Origin: Corythucha ciliata
Taxonomy: Eukaryota; Arthropoda; Insecta; Hemiptera; Tingidae
Length of the DNA: 64,000 nt
Reading direction: 5' to 3'
Assembly (NCBI GenBank): GCA_038030265.1
Contig: CM075941.1
Coordinates: 23,498,001-23,562,000, forward strand
The notes below the pieces were generated by a model. That model was not told the DNA's origin and did no database searches. It saw only the letters and a program-made list of their open reading frames with translations. A program made the translations under genes and the position numbers. This document shows, piece after piece, positions 21,845 to 32,987 of this stretch. Numbering within the stretch: the stretch's first letter is position 1; the number at the start of each line of letters is the position of its first letter.

Positions 21845-23265
21845 ATTTCCTAATAGACCAGTCAATATAGACACAAAAATCGGGGTAAATCGCAAACATG
21901 CATGTAATTGATTTTTTTGTTGTGTGTTGTTAGGACCAATGAGAGCAGTTATTATTCAAGTTTGCAACCCTCAAAACCTTGTGCTTAACTCATGGCACTC
22001 GAAAAACTAAGAAATTACATCACTTTTTCTGGTTTTTTAAACAAAAATACCAGAAGAAAGAGTTTTTCGAGCATGACCACTGTATACATTGTTAAAGCCG
22101 ACTAAATTTGCTACAATTTAAGCCATGCCCGAGCATCCTGGGTCTGTTAGTTCAGGAAATACAGGCAATCAACAAAATACCTAATCTCGCCAAAAAGCGA
22201 GATTTTATTGGTAGGGTAATTTTTCAAGACCCGTAGCACTCAAATACACGGTGATTGGTACTTGGTTGAACAAAATGAGAGGGATGATTGTACATCCAAA
22301 ATGCAACAAAAAATTTCCTATGACCTAAGGTCAGATTTCCATTCCTAGTTCAGATAATCAATTTGTTGTTTTTTAGCACATCACGGGTTTTCGCAACTCT
22401 CTTTTTTTTGTGTGAGTAAAGACATTTTGTCTAATGATAGCGAAAGATTCTTTGAGTAAACTGGGAAAATATTAGGATATTAAAAAATGTAAGTTGTTGA
22501 CAACTGATCAATGCTAGACTACATTAGCCATGGTGCTCCCAGCACCTGGCAAGTTCCTCTAAAACTGTATGAAGTAACTTAGTTTAAAACTTCATGCTTA
22601 TTTTACTCCTGTCCTTTGCAATTTTTTGATAAAAATCCATTGTTATACCAAAAAATGAGGCAATTAGGCCCATTTTGAGTGCCTACAAGAAGATCAAGAG
22701 CCATTCCCAAAACTTTTTTTTTCAGCTTAATTCACTTTTCCTATGCTAATCTATGAGGAAAGACAATTAAAAGTGGAATAAGCTGAAAACAATTTCTTGA
22801 AATAGCTTTCGTATCTTCTTTTAGCCACTCAAAATGGGCCTAATTGCCTTACTTTTTGGTATAACAATGGATTTTTCTCAAAACATTGCGAAGGTCAGGA
22901 GTAAAATAAGCATGAAGTGTTAAACCAAGTTACTTCATACAGTTTAAGAGGAATTTGCCGGGCACTAGGAGCACCATGGCTAATGTAGTCTAGCTTTGAA
23001 CAGTTGTCAAAAACTGACATTTTTTAAAATATCCTGATATTTTCCCAGTTTACTCCAAGAATCTTTCGCTAACTTTGGACAAAATGTCCTTACTCACACA
23101 GAAAAAAGTGTGCTCTTTTCATTGGTATCGTTGGGTTTAACCTAATACGCATGCTTCCCAAGTTACAGCTGTACTCTCATTGGCCCTAACAATGTGCAAA
23201 AGAAAAAACAATTACATGCATATTTGCGATGTTTGATGTTTATATTGACTGGCCTATAATACTTC
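21845..23265. repeat. 1.4-kb imperfect palindrome
   Basis: The outer left sequence AGACCAGTCAATATAGACAC matches the outer right ATATTGACTGGCCT inverted. Arms continue through ACATGCATGTAATTG, CAATGAGAG, GTAAACTGGGAAAATAT, TGTAGTCTAGC-like sequence, CATGGTGCTCCCAG, TGAAGTAACTTAG and AATGAGGCAATTAGGCCCATTTTGAGTG to a centre near 22740. The left arm carries roughly 380 bp with no counterpart on the right (about 22000-22390), so one arm has gained or lost DNA. No coding domain. It probably sits in the intron upstream of the 21124-21622 exon. Confidence 0.8.
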
Positions 23266-24012
23266 AAGTAGTTAAAGAGAAGTACCCACATCATACTGTG
23301 AATCGCTTCCAGTTGGGAAGGAGTTATCGATAGAATTCAGGATTCTCCTCAGCTCGCAATACCTAATTAGAAATGAAAGAAGGTCGAATTACCAGACCGT
23401 CGGTTTACATATCGCTGTATGCAGTGAGACATTTTCATTGCTATAATTTCATTGATGATAATTCCTAAAGTCTCCATCCGTTCCAGTGCCGCTCTTAGTC
23501 GAATTTCCGAAAGGGACATGAATTATCCGAAAGAACACAGTCTTCTAACTTGTCTCATTCGGGAGGTTTTTAGGAGCTTCTGCCTGGGGGTTGCCCTCAG
23601 AGGCCAGTTTCATGACTATGTTCTACCGGTTAGATTAATGTCCCAAATTTGGAGAATTTTATTTACTACTGGAGGGTACACGCCCCTGGCAGACGGTCAT
23701 TTTCGTATTCGGCACCATAAAACGTGTTGACTGAGACATGTTGAACGTGTTAAATATGACTAAATCGTACGTTCATAAGTTCATTAAGTTAATTCACGTC
23801 CAAAATTTCGAGAATTTGACTGATCTCCGAGGACAAAATATGCCTCAGGCAGACTGACGCCAACAGGAGACCAGTTACATACGATTAAGTATATCAGGTT
23901 TCATTCGTTCAGGGCTCATATTCATATTCAGCCCGAATAAACCTAACGAATAGGAGAAGTTTCAGGACCATGTTTTTCCGGTTGAATGGGACTGTCGCCA
24001 GCTCTCGGTCAA
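23266..24012. other. No feature recognised
   Basis: Short ORFs only (the longest, at 23452-23730 on the plus strand, has no recognisable motif). No obvious repeat or RNA gene. Confidence 0.4.
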
Positions 24013-24025
24013 TGCACAACATACT

Positions 24026-24311
24026 TTTTTTTCCGAATTATTATGGCTTTGCGTACGAGTGCATTAGCCATTCATGAACTTTTGTTTTTATACCTTGTTC
24101 CAACTGTGCACTTCTCACCCGTACTACGCGGGCGATTCGGTCGGTATGCGATTTGTTGAATGCACACCACCGGGAACGCCCTCACGAGGCCAAGTGCGCC
24201 GTGTTACAGCTCGCCGCAGCCCTATACTGTAATTGGCAAAAACTGGATTCGAACCCAAGCCCACTGGGTGCGAAGCGAGCATTGTATCCATTACACCATC
24301 GAGGCGCGCAG
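24026..24311 (-). mobile_element. tRNA-derived SINE with 13-bp target duplication
   Basis: On the minus strand the element starts with a tRNA-like head. It contains a perfect A box TGGTGTAATGG (plus-strand 24288-24298) and a perfect B box GGTTCGAATCC (plus-strand 24245-24255), the internal promoters for RNA polymerase III. A unique body of about 190 bp follows, ending in an A-rich tail at 24026-24032. TGCACAACATACT is repeated exactly on both sides (24013-24025 and 24312-24324), the target duplication of LINE-mediated insertion. The anticodon stem does not pair well, so this is a SINE and not a functional tRNA gene. Intact boxes and perfect duplication point to a recent insertion. Confidence 0.9.
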
Positions 24312-24324
24312 TGCACAACATACT

Positions 24325-25612
24325 AATTTTTTCAACAGTGTTATTTTTCAGTTGATTTATTTGGCATTTTTCTACAAATGAGCGGTTTGATTCAGGAGGT
24401 GGACTATTATTCTGTAAACACTCATTTCTATTCAAATTTCATGTTTTTCTTTTTTTCAGATTTGCCGCATGTTCTTCGGAAAAGGGGGAAACACTGCTGT
24501 TCCAGCAGACGGGGGATAATGACCTCCTCCTGGACTTTGGTTGTAAGTTTAATAATTTTTCATTTTATAGTCTGTCCACTTACTGATGTACTCTCGCCCT
24601 CCCTTGAGTTTAGTCGAATGAGCTTCCCCTTGCCCCTTCTGTTAAAAATTACGCTGAAAAGCGCTACATATTTTCCGCACGCAAGCAGGGCCGTTTTTAG
24701 GGGCAGGCAGGGTAAGCGACCGCCTAATAGGGGCACGATCCAAGGGGGGAACACGCTTCGGAATAAAATTATTACTAACTTGGTATTCCGGTATCCGTGC
24801 TTGTTTCCGCAGGGAAAGGAATTATGATGTTCGTGAAAAAAAATTGAGTCAGGGCAGACTCCATATTTGTGTACTCTACACATCCTCAGGAAGGTTAAAA
24901 AATTAGTTTTCAGCATTGCCACTGCCGTGTCGGTCTGTCAGACACTTTTTCCCCTCCAACTTCCGACTCCGTGGAGCCAACCGCCGAAATTTGGCTTTGT
25001 AAATGGTTTTTCGAAGAGCCAAATCAACGAAATTTGAGCGAGATCCACGAAATATGATTTCTGGAAGATTCAATTCCGCGAAAGGATTGCCGCTCTCGGA
25101 AACGTCAGTTTTCTGCCGCGAAATTAGCATTTTCTAGATAAAATAAACAGTATCTGTTGTGGGGGGGGGGGTATCTGTTTTCACAGGTGGAGACTCACCA
25201 TTTTGCTCCGAAATGGATGCGCCCTTGCACGGGGCTCCCTTTTAGAAGAAAGACAAAGAAAATTTCGGATGCATGGCATCTTATACAATGTTATCCACGA
25301 ACCTGCTGGCTATTCAAACAGAAAATAGGAAATTTAACGACCAAATTTCTTGATTTTTATTATAAAACGTGTATTCAGCCAAGAATTCCCCCAAAGAATC
25401 TCCAAAAAACTGAATCTCAGACGAAGTTTCAATGTTACCATACAGTAACGTTCTTGAAACGTATCTGTGCTGATTACTATCCTCATTTGTCACACGAGAA
25501 AACTAATTATTCGGCCCCGGAAACCGATTATTTATCTCAAAAACTCAAGTATTTTGCTTCAAAAGTTGAAATTCAGTAAAAACCCACTTACCTATAGCGA
25601 ATTCCATGCGCA
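24325..25612. other. No firm gene; one possible orphan exon at 24460-24542
   Basis: A good acceptor (TTTTTTTCAG, ending at 24459) and donor (GTAAGT at 24543) bracket an 83-bp open segment reading FAACSSEKGETLLFQQTGDN then DLLLDFG. The composition looks protein-like but I do not recognise it. The rest, including the 25157-25579 ORF next to a run of ten guanines, shows no family motif. Confidence 0.25.
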
Positions 25613-25726
25613 TAAATTTTTCTCTGGAGCCGAGCATTTCCATTCGTCTTTTCCGTTAGCGTATTACACTAATGTATAAATCTGAAAAGACGAGTGGAAA
25701 TTCTCGGCTCCAGAGCTGAATTTTTT
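25613..25726. repeat. Hairpin of ~45-bp arms
   Basis: The left arm TCTGGAGCCGAGCATTTCCA and the right arm TGGAAATTCTCGGCTCCAGA are near-perfect inverted complements, with a loop of about 27 bases. It could be a tiny MITE or a transcribed hairpin. No target duplication is obvious. Confidence 0.6.
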
Positions 25727-26473
25727 GCAAATTAATTGCCACTCGTGAGGGCCGGCAAAGGTCAAACATGGTTTCCTGGGCCATCAGATGAGGCCACTAT
25801 AGAATCGATTGAAAGCATAATCGTCTCGTCTCATCGTCCATCTTGGGGTAGATAAAATTCTACATGAATGGAGGTGGAAATACTGTGGAGAAGCCCAAGA
25901 GACCTTTGAAGCAATGCGAAATTATCCCATAGCAATTCGTGCCTAACCAATTGGGAATTCAAGCTATCGGATACGAGGTCTGGCGGATTTCCGGGTGAAC
26001 TACTAGAAAAAGTACTCTTCTCAACATCGCCCACAAAAGTGCCGGTTTGAGTGATTACTTTGTAACGTTTTACTGTTACTTCAACAATTTTTATTTTTGT
26101 TGGAGATACTAGGCGTTTTCCATGGCTAAGTATGTATAGATATACAATTACATACATTTTCTTGAGGTAATCATGCTAATATCTTTTTTTTCTGTCAGTA
26201 CATGTGTGAATTGTCCATCCCGAACAAATTGTTCTGTCTTCAGGTGTCACTCTAGGCGTGCAATACTCAATTTTGATTGGATTTTAAGCTCTTAAGCTCA
26301 GCTTATGGCTAAACAGAATTTTAAAGTGACGTGGTCGACCCCGGCCTAATGCCAAACTGAAGCAACGCCACAAAAGTCATGTCGTGTCCATCGCTAAAAT
26401 TGAGCGAAGCTATACATACTTTTCCCCAAAGAACATGCGATAAAAACTTATTAATGCAGTAGTTCCTTTATTA

Positions 26474-26647
26474 AGGGGTCCATACACGTGCAATAATTAT
26501 TGCGCAATAAATTTGTACAATATTTCCTTCCCAGATATTTACGGATAAAAAAAATGGGTTTTTCATTATATTGTGCAACCCACAAACGTTCAATTTTATT
26601 GTACAACCCCTAGTTTTCGCAATATTTATTGTACGTGTATGGGCCGC
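26474..26647. mobile_element. ~174-bp MITE, TTA(A) target
   Basis: Left AGGGGTCCATACACGTGCAA and right ATTGTACGTGTATGGGCCGC are inverted repeats. Internal CAATAATTATTGCGCAATAA and CGCAATATTTATTG continue the dyad. TTA (or TTAA) flanks both ends (26471 and 26648). The terminal pattern resembles the 138-1017 element. Confidence 0.65.
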
Positions 26648-26662
26648 TTAAGGCCCCTTTTA

Positions 26663-26855
26663 AGGGGCCGATACACGATCAACCTGGGTTGTCAACATTG
26701 TTTACAACATTACGTGCTAACAACCAAGTTGACTGTCTGTGGGGAAGTTGTTTCAAAATTTCAACCACCAACTTCCCCACAGACAGTAAACTTTGTTGTC
26801 AACGCGCCATGTTGTAAACTAAGTTGACAACCAGGATGATCGTGTATGGGCCCCT
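26663..26855. mobile_element. ~193-bp palindromic MITE next to a related one
   Basis: Left AGGGGCCGATACACGATC and right GATCGTGTATGGGCCCCT are inverted with one mismatch. The dyad goes on through GTTGTCAAC..GTTGACAAC and GTCTGTGGGGAAGTTG..CAACTTCCCCACAGAC, so nearly the whole element can fold on itself. TTTA lies on both sides (26659-26662 and 26856-26859). Only 15 bp separate it from the preceding MITE of the same terminal type. Confidence 0.75.
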
Positions 26856-28357
26856 TTTACACGAGTAAGTTTTTTATTCAAAAAATATGTTCAATCTGTC
26901 TGCAAACAGACAGTTTCGGGCTTGGAATATCTGTTAATTTTTTAAAAAATTGCTACTTTGATAAAAAAGAAAACTTAGGTCCGTATTTATGAACGCTCTT
27001 TGAGTCAAGGAACCGTTGAGACCATTTGAACCGTTTTTCAAATTTCAACCCAGAAGTTACTTTAAATTTGCCTTGAACTTTTACCTTGTAATTTCACGCT
27101 CATATTCCTTCGCTTATTTGAAAAAATGAAAACTACTGCATATATGCGGAATTTTCTGAAGATTAAAACGAGTCATTAAAATCCAGAATTGGTGCAGAAA
27201 TGGAAGTGTATGCCGAGGAGTAGACGAATGTTGATGGGAGGGGGGTCAAGGAATCATCACTGCAGTTCCGCCTTAAGCGCATTTTTTTGGGAGTAACAAT
27301 ACAATCGCAAAACGAACAAATTACCAGAACATTACTGAGTAGGGAATGCTACAGAACAGAAATGTGACCAAGCCAAGCTTCCCTAAGGTTCATTATTTAC
27401 ACCCCTTTTATCAGAATAAAGGAGACTTCCCTATCCATCAGTGGCTATCGAAGCCGCCTTTGAAGTCCTCTGGTTAAGGAAGTTCAACACATTTGAGTAA
27501 TAAACAGATGTACCTACTGTTTTGTTGGTGTTGCCGGTGTTTTTCAGGAGAGGGAATTCCCACCGAGGCATTTCTTTTTGGAAGCTTAGATTTTTTCCAT
27601 CATACGGCCACTCGCAAAATTGACTTGTGTTGGCTCGCAATACAGTATTCCAACCAGAGAACATAAATTCATTCATTTTGAGCTCTCAATCAACATGTAA
27701 AACCACGAATTTAATTAAAACACCCGGCACTGTCATTGAATAGACGATTTCCGTGGAAAAAGCGAAGGTTTAGAACTGCAGGTTATGGGTTTATTTCTAG
27801 TTGCCTAGAGCCTCTTTAACAGTATTTTTTTTTACATTACTAGCATTACTACGAGTGTATTTCGGTTTCAAATACTACATGATTTTTGAGTTTTTCGTTT
27901 ATTTCGAGTCTGCAATTACACTTCCTTCGCGTGCTTCTCATCTAAAGTCAGAAAAATGCGATACTATTGCTGCTTCAGTGACTGTAACAGTTCTTCCTAC
28001 TACACATCTTTCGTACATCTTTCGCAGGGCATACGTGGAGAATTTTGTCCTCAACAAATCTCACCAATTTGTGGGTCATCTGAAATCAAGGGGGGAAGTA
28101 GTAGGAAAATAGAAATAACAGTCCACAACATAATAGGGAGTTTTTGCAAACACTTTTTGTTGAGTGTTTTTGGAATACACTTTTGCCCACCTAATGAATG
28201 CTCCGGTTGGGTCGCCACCAAACTCAACGCCACTGCGTTATATGCTTATCAGCCACAACCCACAACCTTGAAAGCTTATGCAAGGTTTCAGAATAATTTC
28301 ATTTGCGAATAGTAATTAATTCAGCAAAAAATACCTATTTGAAATTAACGGCGCCCC

Positions 28358-28410
28358 CCCCTTAACCAGGGCACCCCCTCCCCTTAACCAGGGCACCCCC
28401 TCCCCTGCGC
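28358..28410. repeat. Short C-rich tandem repeat
   Basis: CCCCTTAACCAGGGCACCCC occurs twice in direct succession, with a partial third unit. It is flanked by further C runs. Confidence 0.7.
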
Positions 28411-29134
28411 CTCGCTTCATTCATTATGCGACTCAATCGCTTCATGAAATACAACTGGTGATTGAAAAACGGCACAGATATTGTACGAAAAGCATTCCCT
28501 TTTTATGTAGGGTGTCGTTTCTTTTTCTTCCTCGCACTTAATTACATTTTTTTAAATAATTTATTTGTTAATTTTGCTTGGGTGCCTCATTAACATAATT
28601 AAAGTTTAGGAACGGATATGCCGTTAATGGCTCCCAACTTTTTTTCTCTCTTTTTTTTTTCGGGCAGGAGGGCTCTGATGGTCTCGAGGCTGCTTTTGAT
28701 GGGGCGAGACGGGGCGGGTCATTTGTCTTATTTACCTCCCTCCGCAATGCCTCTTATTTATGCTATTCGCACACTTTCACGTTTCAAGCACTGCGAAACG
28801 CTACCTAATTTTTTCCCCTTGGAAAAATAAACGATTTTTTTTTCTGTCGGCACAGTTTTGATAGAACAGTGTGACGGGAAACTGGAAGAATTTATTCGCG
28901 GTACACCTCATCCGCCAATGACTCATACTCCACTTTTCCCCTTTGTGAAGGGGTTGAGGGAGTTGTGAGCCGGTTTTTCAAGCATGTTTTACCAGAGTAT
29001 TTCAGGAATTAGGCGTTATCATTAGGCATTTTTGCAGCCCAAGCACACGCCTGCTCGCTCCGCTTAATGATTATATTTTTTCATGGAAGCCGCCTTTCTG
29101 CCTTCGGGCATGTAGGGAGAGCATTAAGCCTTTT

Positions 29135-29158
29135 GAAGAAGAAGAAGAAGAAGAAGAA
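29135..29158. repeat. GAA microsatellite
   Basis: About eight consecutive GAA units followed by an A run. Confidence 0.85.
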
Positions 29159-32100
29159 AAAAAAAAGCCTGGAGAATAGAAAGATGGAGAAGATCAGAAT
29201 TGCTCGCTCGTGCTTTCGTCTTCTACTTCTTTTGATTGTTCAAATTCTTTAACTTTCTTTTGAGTTTTACCCTCAAACATATTAATTGTAATTAACTGGC
29301 GTCTACCACCATTCCCTCTATCCCTCTTTATTCGGATAAAGAAACGTTCCCTTTTTATGGGAAAAAGAAATGGAAATTTTATAACAATTATTCTGAGATT
29401 TGAATAAACGATCCTGATGTTATCTTGCACCTTTGAGCCAGTAAAGGGCGAAATACAGGTTGTAGAGGCGTCCTGTGATTGTGATACTACGTACCACAAA
29501 TTAGCGGACTCTTTACGTCTTAAGTTTCTAGTACTTGCCTGCCTGCCATTCTATCGACCGTGTGAACCATCCGCATTGTGCATTATGGGTATTCAAACTC
29601 TCTTTATTTTTAGTTTCATCGAGAGCACTATTCCACGATTCTCCGCGAATAAGAGTTCTGCTGCTACAGAGGAGGACCAACAGCTTATTTGATGCCCGTG
29701 GCGAGACTACCGATATCCCCCCCCCCCCCAACCAGCTGAATATTCAGCCTGACAACATTTTATTCAATCTTAGGGAAACTATTTGGTCTTGCTAGATCAA
29801 AAACTGTCGCACAAACAAACATATGGCCAAAAACTAATTCTTTGACCGAAATGCCATGCTTGACATTTTCCATGTAGGACCACACTTCCATCGAGAAGAT
29901 AAAACTAGTAATTTTAGACATGAGGCGTCAGACTTCCTGATTTCGTTCTCGACGAAAGAACCTTTTATAGCATCCAGTCGGCTGTCATCAATCTCTTTAG
30001 CAACAATTTCGTCCTGTGGCAACACCACAATATTAATAATATATAATTTCAGCTTCTGGCGAATTGATAGGGTTCGTTATCCGTTTTCCCCTCAGATCCT
30101 TCCTCGCCAGCTGTGTACCATTTTGCTGAGGCAGTTGACGTTGCTGTGTGTGCTTACACCACTCGGACAAACTCGTCCTCCCCGAGTATTCATTTGGAGT
30201 ATTGTGCGGCCCTCGAAAGTATGAGAGATTTGTTGTTGTTGTTCGTGGACTCGGAGTATAGTACCAGATCGTTGCCATCCCATCCTTTTTCAACGTGTTT
30301 GAGCATAATTCAGCAAAAAAATAATTCCTGAAACACGCGAAAATATACGTGATTGTGCCATGTATTGAGTCGTCGACAAGTATATGGCTCTTCTCCGCCA
30401 TTTTACCTCGACACTAGCGCTGATAGTGATAATAGAGATATTTTTCAATCAGTCCCGTAAACGCTAAAGTTAATTTTTGTGTACGCGTTGCTAGGGAAGT
30501 AAACATTTCGTTGGTTGAAATGTGAATAGCGTTAACGTTAGCGTTAGAGGAGCTGTTTGCAAAATCTTTCTAATCTGGGTAAGGAATAACTGTAAACTTA
30601 TTAAAAATAATTATTCAATTGTTTGCCTCTGTACGATTTATGGTACGAATAACGTCATTATCTTGTGATAAGAGTTTATTGGTCTACTATTTTCCATTTT
30701 CCCTCTTGACAAATTTTTTTTTATTCCTGAATCTCTATTTCTCTTCATCTTTCGGTTGCCACAAAACTATAGGCTGTTTTGAGTTGAAATTCAATCTGCG
30801 GAGGGTGGAAACGATGTCATCAGGATTCAGGAAAGTCCTCCCCCGCGCAACATTCCCACTTCATCAATGCCTCTATTCCACTTCTTTTTTTCGTCTGTAT
30901 TTTCTCCCTTCTCCGTGTCTCCAAATCCTGGCTGGGCAGTCATTCCACCACAAACCTCCACCACCCTCTTCATGGGAACCCAACAAATCAATCAATTATC
31001 CAAGTGAGTTTCTCTCTGTTTGAGATTGGAATACGTAATTTCGGATCGCTCGATCGAAGTAATAAACGATGGGGAGAGGAAGCTGTCAAATTTATGTTTA
31101 TTTATTTTTTGCTCCCACCCAAAGAAAAAGTTTGAAGCAACCGTTGTTCGTTGGGCTATTTATCATCATTTTACCAGTCTTTACGGTCAGTAACTTTCTC
31201 TATATATTTGCGTTATATATTTTACATAATTTATTCTTGAATGTGCAGCAGGTATTTTGAGTATTTTAGGATAATCAGTTTTTTCTCCTTTTACGAAACT
31301 GCTGCGATAAAACTGGTATAATAAGCTTCTGTGGCTTTCGCACCTGTTGTTGTGTTTGCTAAAAAGCGTTCAACAGTCAAGATTTTTCTTTAATGGACCC
31401 GTTAAATTGAATTTTACCATAATTTCCCAGGATAGTAATCAGCACTGTGAGTGAAAAAAACAAAACAACAACAACAAAACAGTTTGTACTTCCCTTTCGG
31501 ATAAAGTCTCATCCAATCCATTAACAACCGAGAGTGGTGATAATGGAATTAAATTGCAATTCAATGGAAAAGTCTTTTTAAAAAATATGAAATAAGAAGA
31601 AACCCCCCCGTGGGAAAATCTCGGAGTACCGGGAGTCGGATATCTAACTTGGGATCGGGAGTTTCTTCAACGATGAAAGAGCTTTGGACGAAGGATGGAT
31701 TTAGAAGGGGAAAAAAGAGCAGATTGTAGATAGTCTCTCTACGATACAAGCCGGTGGCGGCTCCGATCTCAAAAGATCAAAGGAAAGGAACGGCGAAGGA
31801 AAAAAAAAGAGGCAGTGAGTGAACAAGCTATCTCTGAAAGCAGGTGTTGGGGCTTCTTTCGTCTCAGCAGGTGCTCCTATTTCTTCTCTTCATACTCATC
31901 TCCATACCACCTCCTCTAGAGATATATATATTTTTTTCTCAATTCCCGATCTTATCACCACTTAAGACAAGGTCGATGTATACTCATTCTTGGAAGTTCT
32001 TCCCATTAGGGATCCATTTCATTACGTACTAAGTTCGCTGTTATAAAACAACAGCGTGGAGCCTTCGGAGGTCTAATCGTACAAATCTTGGTCAATTAAT

Positions 32101-32861
32101 TACCTCCTCAGAGGGATTTCCACCCCATAAATACTCATTTTACCATGATGGATCATAAATCCCCTCTCCCTACGCTTCTTTGGTAGCGTTGGACATGGAT
32201 TAATTTACGTTTATTTTGAGAGAGAGAGAGAGCCAGTTTGCTAATGCTGCAATATCTGTCGGCTATCTTTCCCTCTAGGGAATACATTTCAGCACAAGTT
32301 TACACAAGACTTGCTGAGAATACCACCGAATTAAAGTTACTTCAGTATGTACCAAGCTACGCTTTGAATTAACGACGAAGTGAACTATGTAACATAGAAT
32401 ACCCCACTCTTATCGGCAAAATAATCTTCACTTTTGAAGATCTTTACCCCCTTTTTAGTGCTGGAAAAATATCACTCCGGATTTTTCCCTTCAAAACTAA
32501 AAGAACGCATTTGAAAAGAACATTCAGAACACATTCTTAATCTAACCAATTAGCTCCTACGTTTTCTGTGTGAGAAAGTTTTAAGAGCAAAAGGCGGAAA
32601 GAGTTCACTCCTAATGTAAATGTCCTTATTCAGAAAACTGTCAGGAGCATGAGGAGTAGACGAAGTGGGTTCTTTGCTTTCTTCATTGGAGTACCCCGCA
32701 GAATAAAACAAGCATCCTATCTTAAAGAACGTGAGGTTGTGTGATTGGAAAGGCATTTTGTTATTGTGCGCCAACATTTTATTCATTTTATTGTTGTTCT
32801 TCTCAAACTCGATTTTATACCTATTTCTGTATTTTCTTACTTTCTTTCCTCCTTTTTACAG

Positions 32862-32987
32862 TTTCTAGTTACGATATTCCGGCTAGCCCTGGTGGTGACT
32901 GGGACTGAATTGGAAGAAGCTCGAAGCGTTGACTCTAATCTGATTAATTCGCAGACGAATAACCAGCTTCTTCACAAGCTGTTCAAG
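32862..32987 (+). CDS. Notum: Probable upstream coding exon of Notum (signal-peptide region)
   Basis: An open segment lies between a strong acceptor (CTCCTTTTTACAG, ending at 32861) and a donor (AAG|GTGAGC at 32988). It reads FLVTIFRLALVVTGTELEEA then RSVDSNLINSQTNNQLLHKL and FK. The hydrophobic start followed by a polar stretch fits the signal peptide and pro-region of secreted Notum. The exon ends in phase 0, matching the phase-0 start of the exon at 41606. The frame is also open upstream of the acceptor to an ATG at 32745, so either a spliced or an unspliced start is possible. The link to the distal exons across 8.6 kb is inferred from phase, order and content, since this part of Notum is poorly conserved. 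Confidence 0.6.

Larger units (their letters stand above)
26860..32861. other. 6 kb with simple repeats but no recognisable gene
   Basis: No frame gave a recognisable domain. Seen: two to three imperfect copies of a C-rich ~22-bp unit (CCCTTAACCAGGGCACCCC) at about 28358-28410; a GAA trinucleotide run at about 29135-29158; a run of ten cytosines at about 29719-29729; and a GA run near 32218-32234. Some of this should hold the Notum promoter and first exon(s). I could not identify the start exon with confidence: candidate ATG-led open segments ending near a donor exist at 30814-31002, but nothing distinguishes them. Confidence 0.35.

Noticed and set aside
24230..24311. Functional tRNA gene
   Set aside because: The A and B boxes are perfect, but the anticodon stem does not pair, and a SINE body, A-rich tail and target duplication are present.
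25157..25579. 140-codon plus-strand ORF
   Set aside because: Starts beside a homopolymer and has no recognisable domain.
27956..28312. Possible THAP-like zinc finger (MRYYCCFSDCNSSS..)
   Set aside because: The start resembles a THAP C-x4-C pattern, but the following W, CxxH and AVPTIF-like features are absent.
29856..30401. Overlapping ORFs of 122 codons on both strands
   Set aside because: Neither strand shows a motif; open frames in both directions suggest chance composition.
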